Origin: Glandiceps talaboti
Taxonomy: Eukaryota; Hemichordata; Enteropneusta; Spengelidae
Assembly (NCBI RefSeq): GCF_964340395.1
Contig: NC_135567.1
Location: 2,280,109-2,344,108, forward strand
Direction of reading: 5' to 3'
DNA: 64,000 bases
The notes beneath the pieces were generated by a model. The model was not told the origin of the DNA and made no database searches. It saw nothing but the letters and a program-made list of their open reading frames with translations. Both the position numbers and the translations under genes were made by a program. This document shows, in pieces, positions 34,921 through 47,785 of the stretch. Numbering within the stretch: position 1 is the stretch's first letter; each line of letters starts with the position of its first letter.

Positions 34921-37900
34921 AGGTGTCTATCAACTATGTACTGATTGGTAGTTAGGTGTCTATCAACTGTGTACTGATTGGTTGTTCAGTGTCTATCAAC
35001 TGTGTACTCATTGGTTGTTCAGTGTCTATCAACTGTGTACTGATTGGTAGTTCAGTGTCTATCAACTGTGTACTGATTGGTAGTTCAGTGTCTATCAACT
35101 GTGTACTGATTGGTAGTTCAGTGTCTTTCAACTGTGTACTGATTGGTAGTTCAGTGTCTATCAACTGTGTACTGATTGGTTGTTCAGTGTCTATCAACTG
35201 TGTACTGATTGGTAGTTAGGTGTCTATCAACTGTGTACTGATTGGTTGTTCAGTGTCTATCAACTGTGTACTGATTGGTAGTTAGGTATCTATCAACTGT
35301 GTACTGATTGGTAGTTCAGTGTCTTTCAACTGTGTACTGATTGGTAGTTAGGTGTCTATCAACTGTGTACTGATTGGTAGTTAGGTGTCTTTCAACTGTG
35401 TACTGATTGGTAGTTAGGTGTCTATCAACTGTGTACTGATTGGTTGTTCAGTGTCTATCAACTGTGTACTGATTGGTTGTTCAGTGTCTATCAACTGTGT
35501 ACTGATTGGTAGTTAGGTATCTATCAACTGTGTACTGATTGGTAGTTAGGTGTCTATCAACTGTGTACTGATTGGTAGTTAGGTGTCTTTCAACTGTGTA
35601 CTGATTGGTTGTTCAGTGTCTTTCAACTGTGTACTGATTGGTAGTTCAGTGTCTTTCAACTGTGTACTGATTGGTTGTTCAGTGTCTATCAACTGTGTAC
35701 TGATTGGTAGTTAGGTGTCTATCAACTGTGTACTGATTGGTTGTTCAGTGTCTTTCAACTGTGTACTGATTGGTTGTTCAGTGTCTATCAACTGTGTACT
35801 GATTGGTAGTTAGGTGTCTTTCAACTGTGTACTGATTGGTTGTTCAGTGTCTTTCAACTGTGTACTGATTGGTAGTTCAGTGTCTTTCAACTGTGTACTG
35901 ATTGGTAGTTAGGTATCTATCAACTGTGTACTGATTGGTAGTTAGGTGTCTATCAACTGTGTACTGATTGGTTGTTCAGTGTCTATCAACTGTGTACTGA
36001 TTGGTAGTTAGGTGTCTATCAACTGTGTACTGATTGGTTGTTCAGTGTCTATCAACTGTGTACTGATTGGTAGTTAGGTATCTATCAACTGTGTACTGAT
36101 TGGTAGTTCAGTGTCTTTCAACTGTGTACTGATTGGTAGTTAGGTGTCTTTCAACTGTGTACTGATTGGTAGTTAGGTGTCTTTCAACTGTGTACTGATT
36201 GGTAGTTAGGTGTCTATCAACTGTGTACTGATTGGTTGTTCAGTGTCTATCAACTGTGTACTGATTGGTAGTTAGGTGTCTATCAACTGTGTACTGATTG
36301 GTTGTTCAGTGTCTATCAACTGTGTACTGATTGGTAGTTAGGTATCTATCAACTGTGTACTGATTGGTAGTTAGGTGTCTATCAACTGTGTACTGATTGG
36401 TAGTTAGGTGTCTATCAACTGTGTACTGATTGGTTGTTCAGTGTCTATCAACTGTGTACTGATTGGTAGTTAGGTGTCTATCAACTGTGTACTGATTGGT
36501 TGTTCAGTGTCTATCAACTGTGTACTGATTGGTAGTTAGGTATCTATCAACTGTGTACTGATTGGTTGTTCAGTGTCTATCAACTGTGTACTGATTGGTA
36601 GTTAGGTGTCTATCAACTGTGTACTGATTGGTTGTTCAGTGTCTATCAACTGTGTACTGATTGGTCTTTAGGTGTCTATCAACTGTGTACTGATTGGTTG
36701 TTCAGTGTCTATCAACTGTGTACTGATTTGTAGTTAGGTGTCTATCAACTGTGTACTGATTGGTAGTTAGGTGTCTATCAACTGTGTACTGATTGGTTGT
36801 TCAGTGTCTATCAACTGTGTACTGATTGGTAGTTAGGTGTCTATCAACTGTGTACTGATTGGTTGTTCAGTGTCTTTCAACTGTGTACTGATTGGTTGTT
36901 CAGTGTCTATCAACTGTGTACTGATTGGTTGTTCAGTGTCTATCAACTGTGTACTGATTGGTTGTTCAGTGTCTATCAACTGTGTACTGATTGGTTGTTC
37001 AGTGTCTATCAACTGTGTACTGATTGGTAGTTAGGTGTCTTTCAACTGTGTACTGATTGGTTGTTCAGTGTCTTTCAACTGTGTACTGATTGGTAGTTCA
37101 GTGTCTATCAACTGTGTACTGATTGGTAGTTAGGTGTCTTTCAACTGTGTACTGATTGGTAGTTAGGTGTCTATCAACTGTGTACTGATTGGTTATTCAG
37201 TGTCTATCAACTGTGTACTGATTGGTAGTTAGGTGTCTATCAACTGTGTACTGATTGGTAGTTAGGTGTCTATCAACTGTGTACTGATTGGTTGTTCAGT
37301 GTCTTTCAACTGTGTACTGATTGTTAGTTAGGTGTCTATCAACTATGTACTGATTGGTAGTTAGGTGTCTATCAACTGTGTACTGATTGGTTGTTCAGTG
37401 TCTATCAACTGTGTACTCATTGGTTGTTCAGTGTCTATCAACTGTGTACTGATTGGTAGTTCAGTGTCTATCAACTGTGTACTGATTGGTAGTTCAGTGT
37501 CTATCAACTGTGTACTGATTGGTAGTTCAGTGTCTTTCAACTGTGTACTGATTGGTAGTTCAGTGTCTATCAACTGTGTACTGATTGGTTGTTCAGTGTC
37601 TATCAACTGTGTACTGATTGGTAGTTAGGTGTCTATCAACTGTGTACTGATTGGTTGTTCAGTGTCTATCAACTGTGTACTGATTGGTAGTTAGGTATCT
37701 ATCAACTGTGTACTGATTGGTAGTTCAGTGTCTTTCAACTGTGTACTGATTGGTAGTTAGGTGTCTTTCAACTGTGTACTGATTGGTAGTTAGGTGTCTT
37801 TCAACTGTGTACTGATTGGTAGTTAGGTGTCTATCAACTGTGTACTGATTGGTTGTTCAGTGTCTATCAACTGTGTACTGATTGGTTGTTCAGTGTCTTT

Positions 37901-39589
37901 CAACTGTGTACTGATTGGTAGTTAGGTGTCTATCAACTATGTACTGATTGGTAGTTAGGTGTCTATCAACTGTGTACTGATTGGTTGTTCAGTGTCTATC
38001 AACTGTGTACTCATTGGTTGTTCAGTGTCTATCAACTGTGTACTGATTGGTAGTTCAGTGTCTATCAACTGTGTACTGATTGGTAGTTCAGTGTCTATCA
38101 ACTGTGTACTGATTGGTAGTTCAGTGTCTTTCAACTGTGTACTGATTGGTAGTTCAGTGTTTATCAACTGTGTACTGATTGGTTGTTCAGTGTCTATCAA
38201 CTGTGTACTGATTGGTAGTTAGGTGTCTATCAACTGTGTACTGATTGGTTGTTCAGTGTCTATCAACTGTGTACTGATTGGTAGTTAGGTATCTATCAAC
38301 TGTGTACTGATTGGTAGTTCAGTGTCTTTCAACTGTGTACTGATTGGTAGTTAGGTGTCTATCAACTGTGTACTGATTGGTTGTTCAGTGTCTATCAACT
38401 GTGTACTGATTGGTAGTTAGGTATCTATCAACTGTGTACTGATTGGTAGTTAGGTGTCTATCAACTGTGTACTGATTGGTAGTTAGGTGTCTTTCAACTG
38501 TGTACTGATTGGTTGTTCAGTGTCTTTCAACTGTGTACTGATTGGTAGTTCAGTGTCTTTCAACTGTGTACTGATTGGTTGTTCAGTGTCTATCAACTGT
38601 GTACTGATTGGTAGTTAGGTGTCTATCAACTGTGTACTGATTGGTTGTTCAGTGTCTTTCAACTGTGTACTGATTGGTTGTTCAGTGTCTATCAACTGTG
38701 TACTGATTGGTAGTTAGGTGTCTTTCAACTGTGTACTGATTGGTTGTTCAGTGTCTTTCAACTGTGTACTGATTGGTAGTTCAGTGTCTTTCAACTGTGT
38801 ACTGATTGGTAGTTAGGTATCTATCAACTGTGTACTGATTGGTAGTTAGGTGTCTATCAACTGTGTACTGATTGGTTGTTCAGTGTCTATCAACTGTGTA
38901 CTGATTGGTAGTTAGGTGTCTATCAACTGTGTACTGATTGGTTGTTCAGTGTCTATCAACTGTGTACTGATTGGTAGTTAGGTATCTATCAACTGTGTAC
39001 TGATTGGTAGTTCAGTGTCTTTCAACTGTGTACTGATTGGTAGTTAGGTGTCTTTCAACTGTGTACTGATTGGTAGTTAGGTGTCTTTCAACTGTGTACT
39101 GATTGGTAGTTAGGTGTCTATCAACTGTGTACTGATTGGTTGTTCAGTGTCTATCAACTGTGTACTGATTGGTAGTTAGGTGTCTATCAACTGTGTACTG
39201 ATTGGTTGTTCAGTGTCTATCAACTGTGTACTGATTGGTAGTTAGGTATCTATCAACTGTGTACTGATTGGTAGTTAGGTGTCTATCAACTGTGTACTGA
39301 TTGGTAGTTAGGTGTCTATCAACTGTGTACTGATTGGTTGTTCAGTGTCTATCAACTGTGTACTGATTGGTAGTTAGGTGTCTATCAACTGTGTACTGAT
39401 TGGTTGTTCAGTGTCTATCAACTGTGTACTGATTGGTAGTTAGGTATCTATCAACTGTGTACTGATTGGTTGTTCAGTGTCTATCAACTGTGTACTGATT
39501 GGTAGTTAGGTGTCTATCAACTGTGTACTGATTGGTTGTTCAGTGTCTATCAACTGTGTACTGATTGGTCTTTAGGTGTCTATCAACTG

Positions 39590-42500
39590 TGTACTGATTG
39601 GTTGTTCAGTGTCTATCAACTGTGTACTGATTGGTTGTTCAGTGTCTTTCAACTGTGTACTGATTGGTAGTTAGGTGTCTATCAACTATGTACTGATTGG
39701 TAGTTAGGTGTCTATCAACTGTGTACTGATTGGTTGTTCAGTGTCTATCAACTGTGTACTCATTGGTTGTTCAGTGTCTATCAACTGTGTACTGATTGGT
39801 AGTTCAGTGTCTATCAACTGTGTACTGATTGGTAGTTCAGTGTCTATCAACTGTGTACTGATTGGTAGTTCAGTGTCTTTCAACTGTGTACTGATTGGTA
39901 GTTCAGTGTTTATCAACTGTGTACTGATTGGTTGTTCAGTGTCTATCAACTGTGTATTGATTGGTAGTTAGGTGTCTATCAACTGTGTACTGATTGGTTG
40001 TTCAGTGTCTATCAACTGTGTACTGATTGGTAGTTAGGTATCTATCAACTGTGTACTGATTGGTAGTTCAGTGTCTTTCAACTGTGTACTGATTGGTAGT
40101 TAGGTGTCTTTCAACTGTGTACTGATTGGTAGTTAGGTGTCTTTCAACTGTGTACTGATTGGTAGTTAGGTGTCTATCAACTGTGTACTGATTGGTTGTT
40201 CAGTGTCTATCAACTGTGTACTGATTGGTAGTTAGGTGTCTATCAACTGTGTACTGATTGGTTGTTCAGTGTCTATCAACTGTGTACTGATTGGTAGTTA
40301 GGTATCTATCAACTGTGTACTGATTGGTAGTTAGGTGTCTATCAACTGTGTACTGATTGGTAGTTAGGTGTCTTTCAACTGTGTACTGATTGGTTGTTCA
40401 GTGTCTTTCAACTGTGTACTGATTGGTAGTTCAGTGTCTTTCAACTGTGTACTGATTGGTTGTTCAGTGTCTATCAACTGTGTACTGATTGGTAGTTAGG
40501 TGTCTATCAACTGTGTACTGATTGGTTGTTCAGTGTCTTTCAACTGTGTACTGATTGGTTGTTCAGTGTCTATCAACTGTGTACTGATTGGTAGTTCGGT
40601 ACCTATCAACTGTGTACTGATTGGTTGTTCAGTGTCTTTCAACTGTGTACTGATTGGTTGTTCAGTGTCTATCAACTGTGTACTGATTGGTTGTTCAGTG
40701 TCTATCAACTGTGTACTGATTGGTAGTTCAGTGTCTTTCAACTGTGTACTGATTGGTTGTTCAGTGTCTTTCAACTGTGTACTGATTGGTTGTTCAGTGT
40801 CTATCAACTGTGTACTGATTGGTAGTTCGGTACCTATCAACTGTGTACTGATTGGTTGTTCAGTGTCTATCAACTGTGTACTGATTGGTAGTTCAGTGTC
40901 TATCAACTGTGTACTGATTGGTTGTTCAGTGTCTATCAACTGTGTACTGATTGGTAGTTCGGTACCTATCAACTGTGTACTGATTGGTTGTTCAGTGTCT
41001 ATCAACTGTGTACTGATTGGTAGTTAGGTATCTATCAACTGTGTACTGATTGGTAGTTAGGTGTCTATCAACTGTGTACTGATTGGTAGTTAGGTGTCTA
41101 TCAACTGTGTACTGATTGGTAGTTAGGTGTCTATCAACTGTGTACTGATTGGTAGTTAGGTGTCTATCAACTGTGTACTGATTGGTAGTTCAGTGTCTAT
41201 CAACTGTGTACTGATTGGTAGTTAGGTGTCTATCAACTGTGTACTGATTGGTAGTTAGGTGTCTATCAACTGTGTACTGATTGGTAGTTAGGTGTCTATC
41301 AACTGTGTACTGATTGGTAGTTAGGTGTCTATCAACTGTGTACTGATTGGTAGTTAGGTGTCTATCAACTGTGTACTGATTGGTAGTTAGGTGTCTATCA
41401 ACTGTGTACTGATTGGTAGTTAGGTGTCTATCAACTGTGTACTGATTGGTAGTTCGGTGTTTATCAACTGTGTACTGATTGGTAGTTAGGTATCTATCAA
41501 CTGTGTACTGATTGGTAGTTCAGTGTCTATCAACTGTGTACTGATTGGTAGTTCAGTGTATATCAACTGTGTACTGATTGGTTGTTCAGTGTTTATCAAC
41601 TGTGTACTGATTGGTTGTTCAGTGTCTATCAACTGTGTACTGATTGGTTGTTCAGTGTCTATCAACTGTGTACTGATTGGTTGTTCAGTGTCTATCAACT
41701 GTGTACTGATTGGTAGTTAGGTGTCTATCAACTATGTACTGATTGGTAGTTAGGTTTCTATCAACTGTGTAATGATCGGTTGTTCAGTGTCTATCAACTG
41801 TGTACTGATTGGTTGTTCAGTGTCTATCAACTGTGTACTGATTGGTTGTTCAGTGTCTATCAACTGTGTACTGATTGGTTGTTCAGTGTCTATCAACTGT
41901 GTACTGATTGGTAGTTAGGTGTCTATCAACTGTATACTGATCGGTTGTTCAGTGTCTATCAACTGTGTATTGATTGGTAGTTCAGTGTCTTTCAACTGTG
42001 TACTGATTGGTTGTTCAGTGTCTATCAACTGTGTACTGATTGGTAGTTAGGTGTCTATCAACTGTGTACTGATTGGTTGTTCAGTGTCTTTCAACTATGT
42101 ACTGATTGGTTGTTCAGTGTCTATCAACTGTGTACTGATTGGTAGTTCGTTGTCTATCAACTGTGTACTGATTGGTTGTTCAGTGTCTTTCAACTGTGTA
42201 TTGATTGGTAGTTCAGTGTCTTTCAACTGTGTACTGATTGGTTGTTCAGTGTCTATCAACTGTGTACTGATTGGTAGTTAGGTGTCTATCAACTGTGTAC
42301 TGATTGGTTGTTCAGTGTCTTTCAACTATGTACTGATTGGTTGTTCAGTGTCTATCAACTGTGTACTGATTGGTAGTTCGTTGTCTATCAACTGTGTACT
42401 GATTGGTTGTTCAGTGTCTTTCAACTGTGTACTGATTGGTAGTTAGGTATCTATCGACAACTGTGTACTGATTGGTAGTTCAGTGTCTTTCAACTGTGTA

Positions 42501-43360
42501 CTGATTGGTAGTTAGGTGTCTATCAACTGTGTACTGATTGGTTGTTCAGTGTCTATCAACTGTGTACTGATTGGTTGTTAGGTGTCTATCAACTGTGTAC
42601 TGATTGGTAGTTAGGTGTCTATCAACTGTGTACTGATTGGTAGTTAGGTGTCTTTCAACTGTGTACTGATTGGTTGTTAGGTGTCTATCAACTGTGTACT
42701 GATTGGTAGTTCAGTGTCTTTCAACTGTGTACTGATTGGTAGTTCAGTGTCTATCAACTGTGTACTGATTGGTTGTTCAGTGTCTATCAACTGTGTACTG
42801 ATTGGTAGTTCGGTGTCTATCAACTGTGTACTGATTGGTAGTTCAGTGTCTTTCAACTATGTACTGATTGGTAGTTCAGTGTCTTTCAACTGTGTACTGA
42901 TTGGTTGTTCAGTGTCTATCAACTGTGTACTGATTGGTAGTTCAGTGTCTATCAACTGTGTACTGATTGGTTGTTCAGTGTCTATCAACTGTGTACTGAT
43001 TGGTTGTTAGGTGTCTATCAACTGTGTACTGATTGGTAGTTCAGTGTCTATCAACTGTGTACTGATTGGTTGTTCAGTGTCTTTCAACTGTGTACTGATT
43101 GGTTGTTCAGTGTCTTTCAACTGTGTACTGATTGGTTGTTCAGTGTCTTTCAACTGTGTACTGATTGGTAGTTAGGTGTCTATCAACTGTGTACTGATTG
43201 GTTGTTCAGTGTCTTTCAACTGTGTACTGATTGGTAGTTAGGTGTCTATCAACTGTGTACTGATTGGTTGTTCAGTGTCTTTCAACTGTGTACTGATTGG
43301 TTGTTAGGTGTCTATCAACTGTGTACTGATTGGTAGTTAGGTGTCTATCAACTGTGTACT
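39590..43360. repeat. higher-order repeat D, copy 1
   Basis: A composite block. It contains a GGTACC segment (40500-41027) as in repeat C, then a homogeneous run and the start of repeat A (from 41451), including one 36-base unit near 42451. It is copied at about 44015-47785, offset 4,425 (134 units plus 3). Confidence 0.75.
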
Positions 43361-44014
43361 GATTGGTTGTTCAGTGTCTATCAACTGTGTACTGATTGGT
43401 AGTTAGGTGTCTATCAACTGTGTACTGATTGGTAGTTAGGTGTCTATCAACTGTGTACTGATTGGTTGTTCAGTGTCTTTCAACTGTGTACTGATTGGTA
43501 GTTAGGTGTCTATCAACTATGTACTGATTGGTAGTTAGGTGTCTATCAACTGTGTACTGATTGGTTGTTCAGTGTCTATCAACTGTGTACTCATTGGTTG
43601 TTCTGTGTCTATCAACTGTGTACTGATTGGTAGTTCAGTGTCTATCAACTGTGTACTGATTGGTAGTTCAGTGTCTATCAACTGTGTACTGATTGGTAGT
43701 TCAGTGTCTTTCAACTGTGTACTGATTGGTAGTTCAGTGTCTATCAACTGTGTACTGATTGGTTGTTCAGTGTCTATCAACTGTGTACTGATTGGTAGTT
43801 AGGTGTCTATCAACTGTGTACTGATTGGTTGTTCAGTGTCTATCAACTGTGTACTGATTGGTAGTTAGGTATCTATCAACTGTGTACTGATTGGTAGTTC
43901 AGTGTCTTTCAACTGTGTACTGATTGGTAGTTAGGTGTCTTTCAACTGTGTACTGATTGGTAGTTAGGTGTCTTTCAACTGTGTACTGATTGGTAGTTAG
44001 GTGTCTATCAACTG

Positions 44015-47000
44015 TGTACTGATTGGTTGTTCAGTGTCTATCAACTGTGTACTGATTGGTTGTTCAGTGTCTTTCAACTGTGTACTGATTGGTAGTTAGG
44101 TGTCTATCAACTATGTACTGATTGGTAGTTAGGTGTCTATCAACTGTGTACTGATTGGTTGTTCAGTGTCTATCAACTGTGTACTCATTGGTTGTTCAGT
44201 GTCTATCAACTGTGTACTGATTGGTAGTTCAGTGTCTATCAACTGTGTACTGATTGGTAGTTCAGTGTCTATCAACTGTGTACTGATTGGTAGTTCAGTG
44301 TCTTTCAACTGTGTACTGATTGGTAGTTTAGTGTTTATCAACTGTGTACTGATTGGTTGTTCAGTGTCTATCAACTGTGTACTGATTGGTAGTTAGGTGT
44401 CTATCAACTGTGTACTGATTGGTTGTTCAGTGTCTATCAACTGTGTACTGATTGGTAGTTAGGTATCTATCAACTGTGTACTGATTGGTAGTTCAGTGTC
44501 TTTCAACTGTGTACTGATTGGTAGTTAGGTGTCTTTCAACTGTGTACTGATTGGTAGTTAGGTGTCTTTCAACTGTGTACTGATTGGTAGTTAGGTGTCT
44601 ATCAACTGTGTACTGATTGGTTGTTCAGTGTCTATCAACTGTGTACTGATTGGTAGTTAGGTGTCTATCAACTGTGTACTGATTGGTTGTTCAGTGTCTA
44701 TCAACTGTGTACTGATTGGTAGTTAGGTATCTATCAACTGTGTACTGATTGGTAGTTAGGTGTCTATCAACTGTGTACTGATTGGTAGTTAGGTGTCTTT
44801 CAACTGTGTACTGATTGGTTGTTCAGTGTCTTTCAACTGTGTACTGATTGGTAGTTCAGTGTCTTTCAACTGTGTACTGATTGGTTGTTCAGTGTCTATC
44901 AACTGTGTACTGATTGGTAGTTAGGTGTCTATCAACTGTGTACTGATTGGTTGTTCAGTGTCTTTCAACTGTGTACTGATTGGTTGTTCAGTGTCTATCA
45001 ACTGTGTACTGATTGGTAGTTCGGTACCTATCAACTGTGTACTGATTGGTTGTTCAGTGTCTTTCAACTGTGTACTGATTGGTTGTTCAGTGTCTATCAA
45101 CTGTGTACTGATTGGTTGTTCAGTGTCTATCAACTGTGTACTGATTGGTAGTTCAGTGTCTTTCAACTGTGTACTGATTGGTTGTTCAGTGTCTTTCAAC
45201 TGTGTACTGATTGGTTGTTCAGTGTCTATCAACTGTGTACTGATTGGTAGTTCGGTACCTATCAACTGTGTACTGATTGGTTGTTCAGTGTCTATCAACT
45301 GTGTACTGATTGGTAGTTCAGTGTCTATCAACTGTGTACTGATTGGTTGTTCAGTGTCTATCAACTGTGTACTGATTGGTAGTTCGGTACCTATCAACTG
45401 TGTACTGATTGGTTGTTCAGTGTCTATCAACTGTGTACTGATTGGTAGTTAGGTATCTATCAACTGTGTACTGATTGGTAGTTAGGTGTCTATCAACTGT
45501 GTACTGATTGGTAGTTAGGTGTCTATCAACTGTGTACTGATTGGTAGTTAGGTGTCTATCAACTGTGTACTGATTGGTAGTTAGGTGTCTATCAACTGTG
45601 TACTGATTGGTAGTTCAGTGTCTATCAACTGTGTACTGATTGGTAGTTAGGTGTCTATCAACTGTGTACTGATTGGTAGTTAGGTGTCTATCAACTGTGT
45701 ACTGATTGGTAGTTAGGTGTCTATCAACTGTGTACTGATTGGTAGTTAGGTGTCTATCAACTGTGTACTGATTGGTAGTTAGGTGTCTATCAACTGTGTA
45801 CTGATTGGTAGTTAGGTGTCTATCAACTGTGTACTGATTGGTAGTTAGGTGTCTATCAACTGTGTACTGATTGGTAGTTCGGTGTTTATCAACTGTGTAC
45901 TGATTGGTAGTTAGGTATCTATCAACTGTGTACTGATTGGTAGTTCAGTGTCTATCAACTGTGTACTGATTGGTAGTTCAGTGTATATCAACTGTGTACT
46001 GATTGGTTGTTCAGTGTTTATCAACTGTGTACTGATTGGTTGTTCAGTGTCTATCAACTGTGTACTGATTGGTTGTTCAGTGTCTATCAACTGTGTACTG
46101 ATTGGTTGTTCAGTGTCTATCAACTGTGTACTGATTGGTAGTTAGGTGTCTATCAACTATGTACTGATTGGTAGTTAGGTTTCTATCAACTGTGTAATGA
46201 TCGGTTGTTCAGTGTCTATCAACTGTGTACTGATTGGTTGTTCAGTGTCTATCAACTGTGTACTGATTGGTTGTTCAGTGTCTATCAACTGTGTACTGAT
46301 TGGTTGTTCAGTGTCTATCAACTGTGTACTGATTGGTAGTTAGGTGTCTATCAACTGTATACTGATCGGTTGTTCAGTGTCTATCAACTGTGTATTGATT
46401 GGTAGTTCAGTGTCTTTCAACTGTGTACTGATTGGTTGTTCAGTGTCTATCAACTGTGTACTGATTGGTAGTTAGGTGTCTATCAACTGTGTACTGATTG
46501 GTTGTTCAGTGTCTTTCAACTATGTACTGATTGGTTGTTCAGTGTCTATCAACTGTGTACTGATTGGTAGTTCGTTGTCTATCAACTGTGTACTGATTGG
46601 TTGTTCAGTGTCTTTCAACTGTGTATTGATTGGTAGTTCAGTGTCTTTCAACTGTGTACTGATTGGTTGTTCAGTGTCTATCAACTGTGTACTGATTGGT
46701 AGTTAGGTGTCTATCAACTGTGTACTGATTGGTTGTTCAGTGTCTTTCAACTATGTACTGATTGGTTGTTCAGTGTCTATCAACTGTGTACTGATTGGTA
46801 GTTCGTTGTCTATCAACTGTGTACTGATTGGTTGTTCAGTGTCTTTCAACTGTGTACTGATTGGTAGTTAGGTATCTATCGACAACTGTGTACTGATTGG
46901 TAGTTCAGTGTCTTTCAACTGTGTACTGATTGGTAGTTAGGTGTCTATCAACTGTGTACTGATTGGTTGTTCAGTGTCTATCAACTGTGTACTGATTGGT

Positions 47001-47785
47001 TGTTAGGTGTCTATCAACTGTGTACTGATTGGTAGTTAGGTGTCTATCAACTGTGTACTGATTGGTAGTTAGGTGTCTTTCAACTGTGTACTGATTGGTT
47101 GTTAGGTGTCTATCAACTGTGTACTGATTGGTAGTTCAGTGTCTTTCAACTGTGTACTGATTGGTAGTTCAGTGTCTATCAACTGTGTACTGATTGGTTG
47201 TTCAGTGTCTATCAACTGTGTACTGATTGGTAGTTCGGTGTCTATCAACTGTGTACTGATTGGTAGTTCAGTGTCTTTCAACTATGTACTGATTGGTAGT
47301 TCAGTGTCTTTCAACTGTGTACTGATTGGTTGTTCAGTGTCTATCAACTGTGTACTGATTGGTAGTTCAGTGTCTATCAACTGTGTACTGATTGGTTGTT
47401 CAGTGTCTATCACCTGTGTACTGATTGGTTGTTAGGTGTCTATCAACTGTGTACTGATTGGTAGTTCAGTGTCTATCAACTGTGTACTGATTGGTTGTTC
47501 AGTGTCTTTCAACTGTGTACTGATTGGTTGTTCAGTGTCTTTCAACTGTGTACTGATTGGTTGTTCAGTGTCTTTCAACTGTGTACTGATTGGTAGTTAG
47601 GTGTCTATCAACTGTGTACTGATTGGTTGTTCAGTGTCTTTCAACTGTGTACTGATTGGTAGTTAGGTGTCTATCAACTGTGTACTGATTGGTTGTTCAG
47701 TGTCTTTCAACTGTGTACTGATTGGTTGTTAGGTGTCTATCAACTGTGTACTGATTGGTAGTTAGGTGTCTATCAACTGTGTACT
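44015..47785. repeat. higher-order repeat D, copy 2
   Basis: Copy of 39590-43360. Both share TGTAATGATCGG (near 41768 and 46193), absent from the older homologues at 13870 and 17705, so the mutation came before this duplication. Contains the 36-base unit near 46875. Confidence 0.75.
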
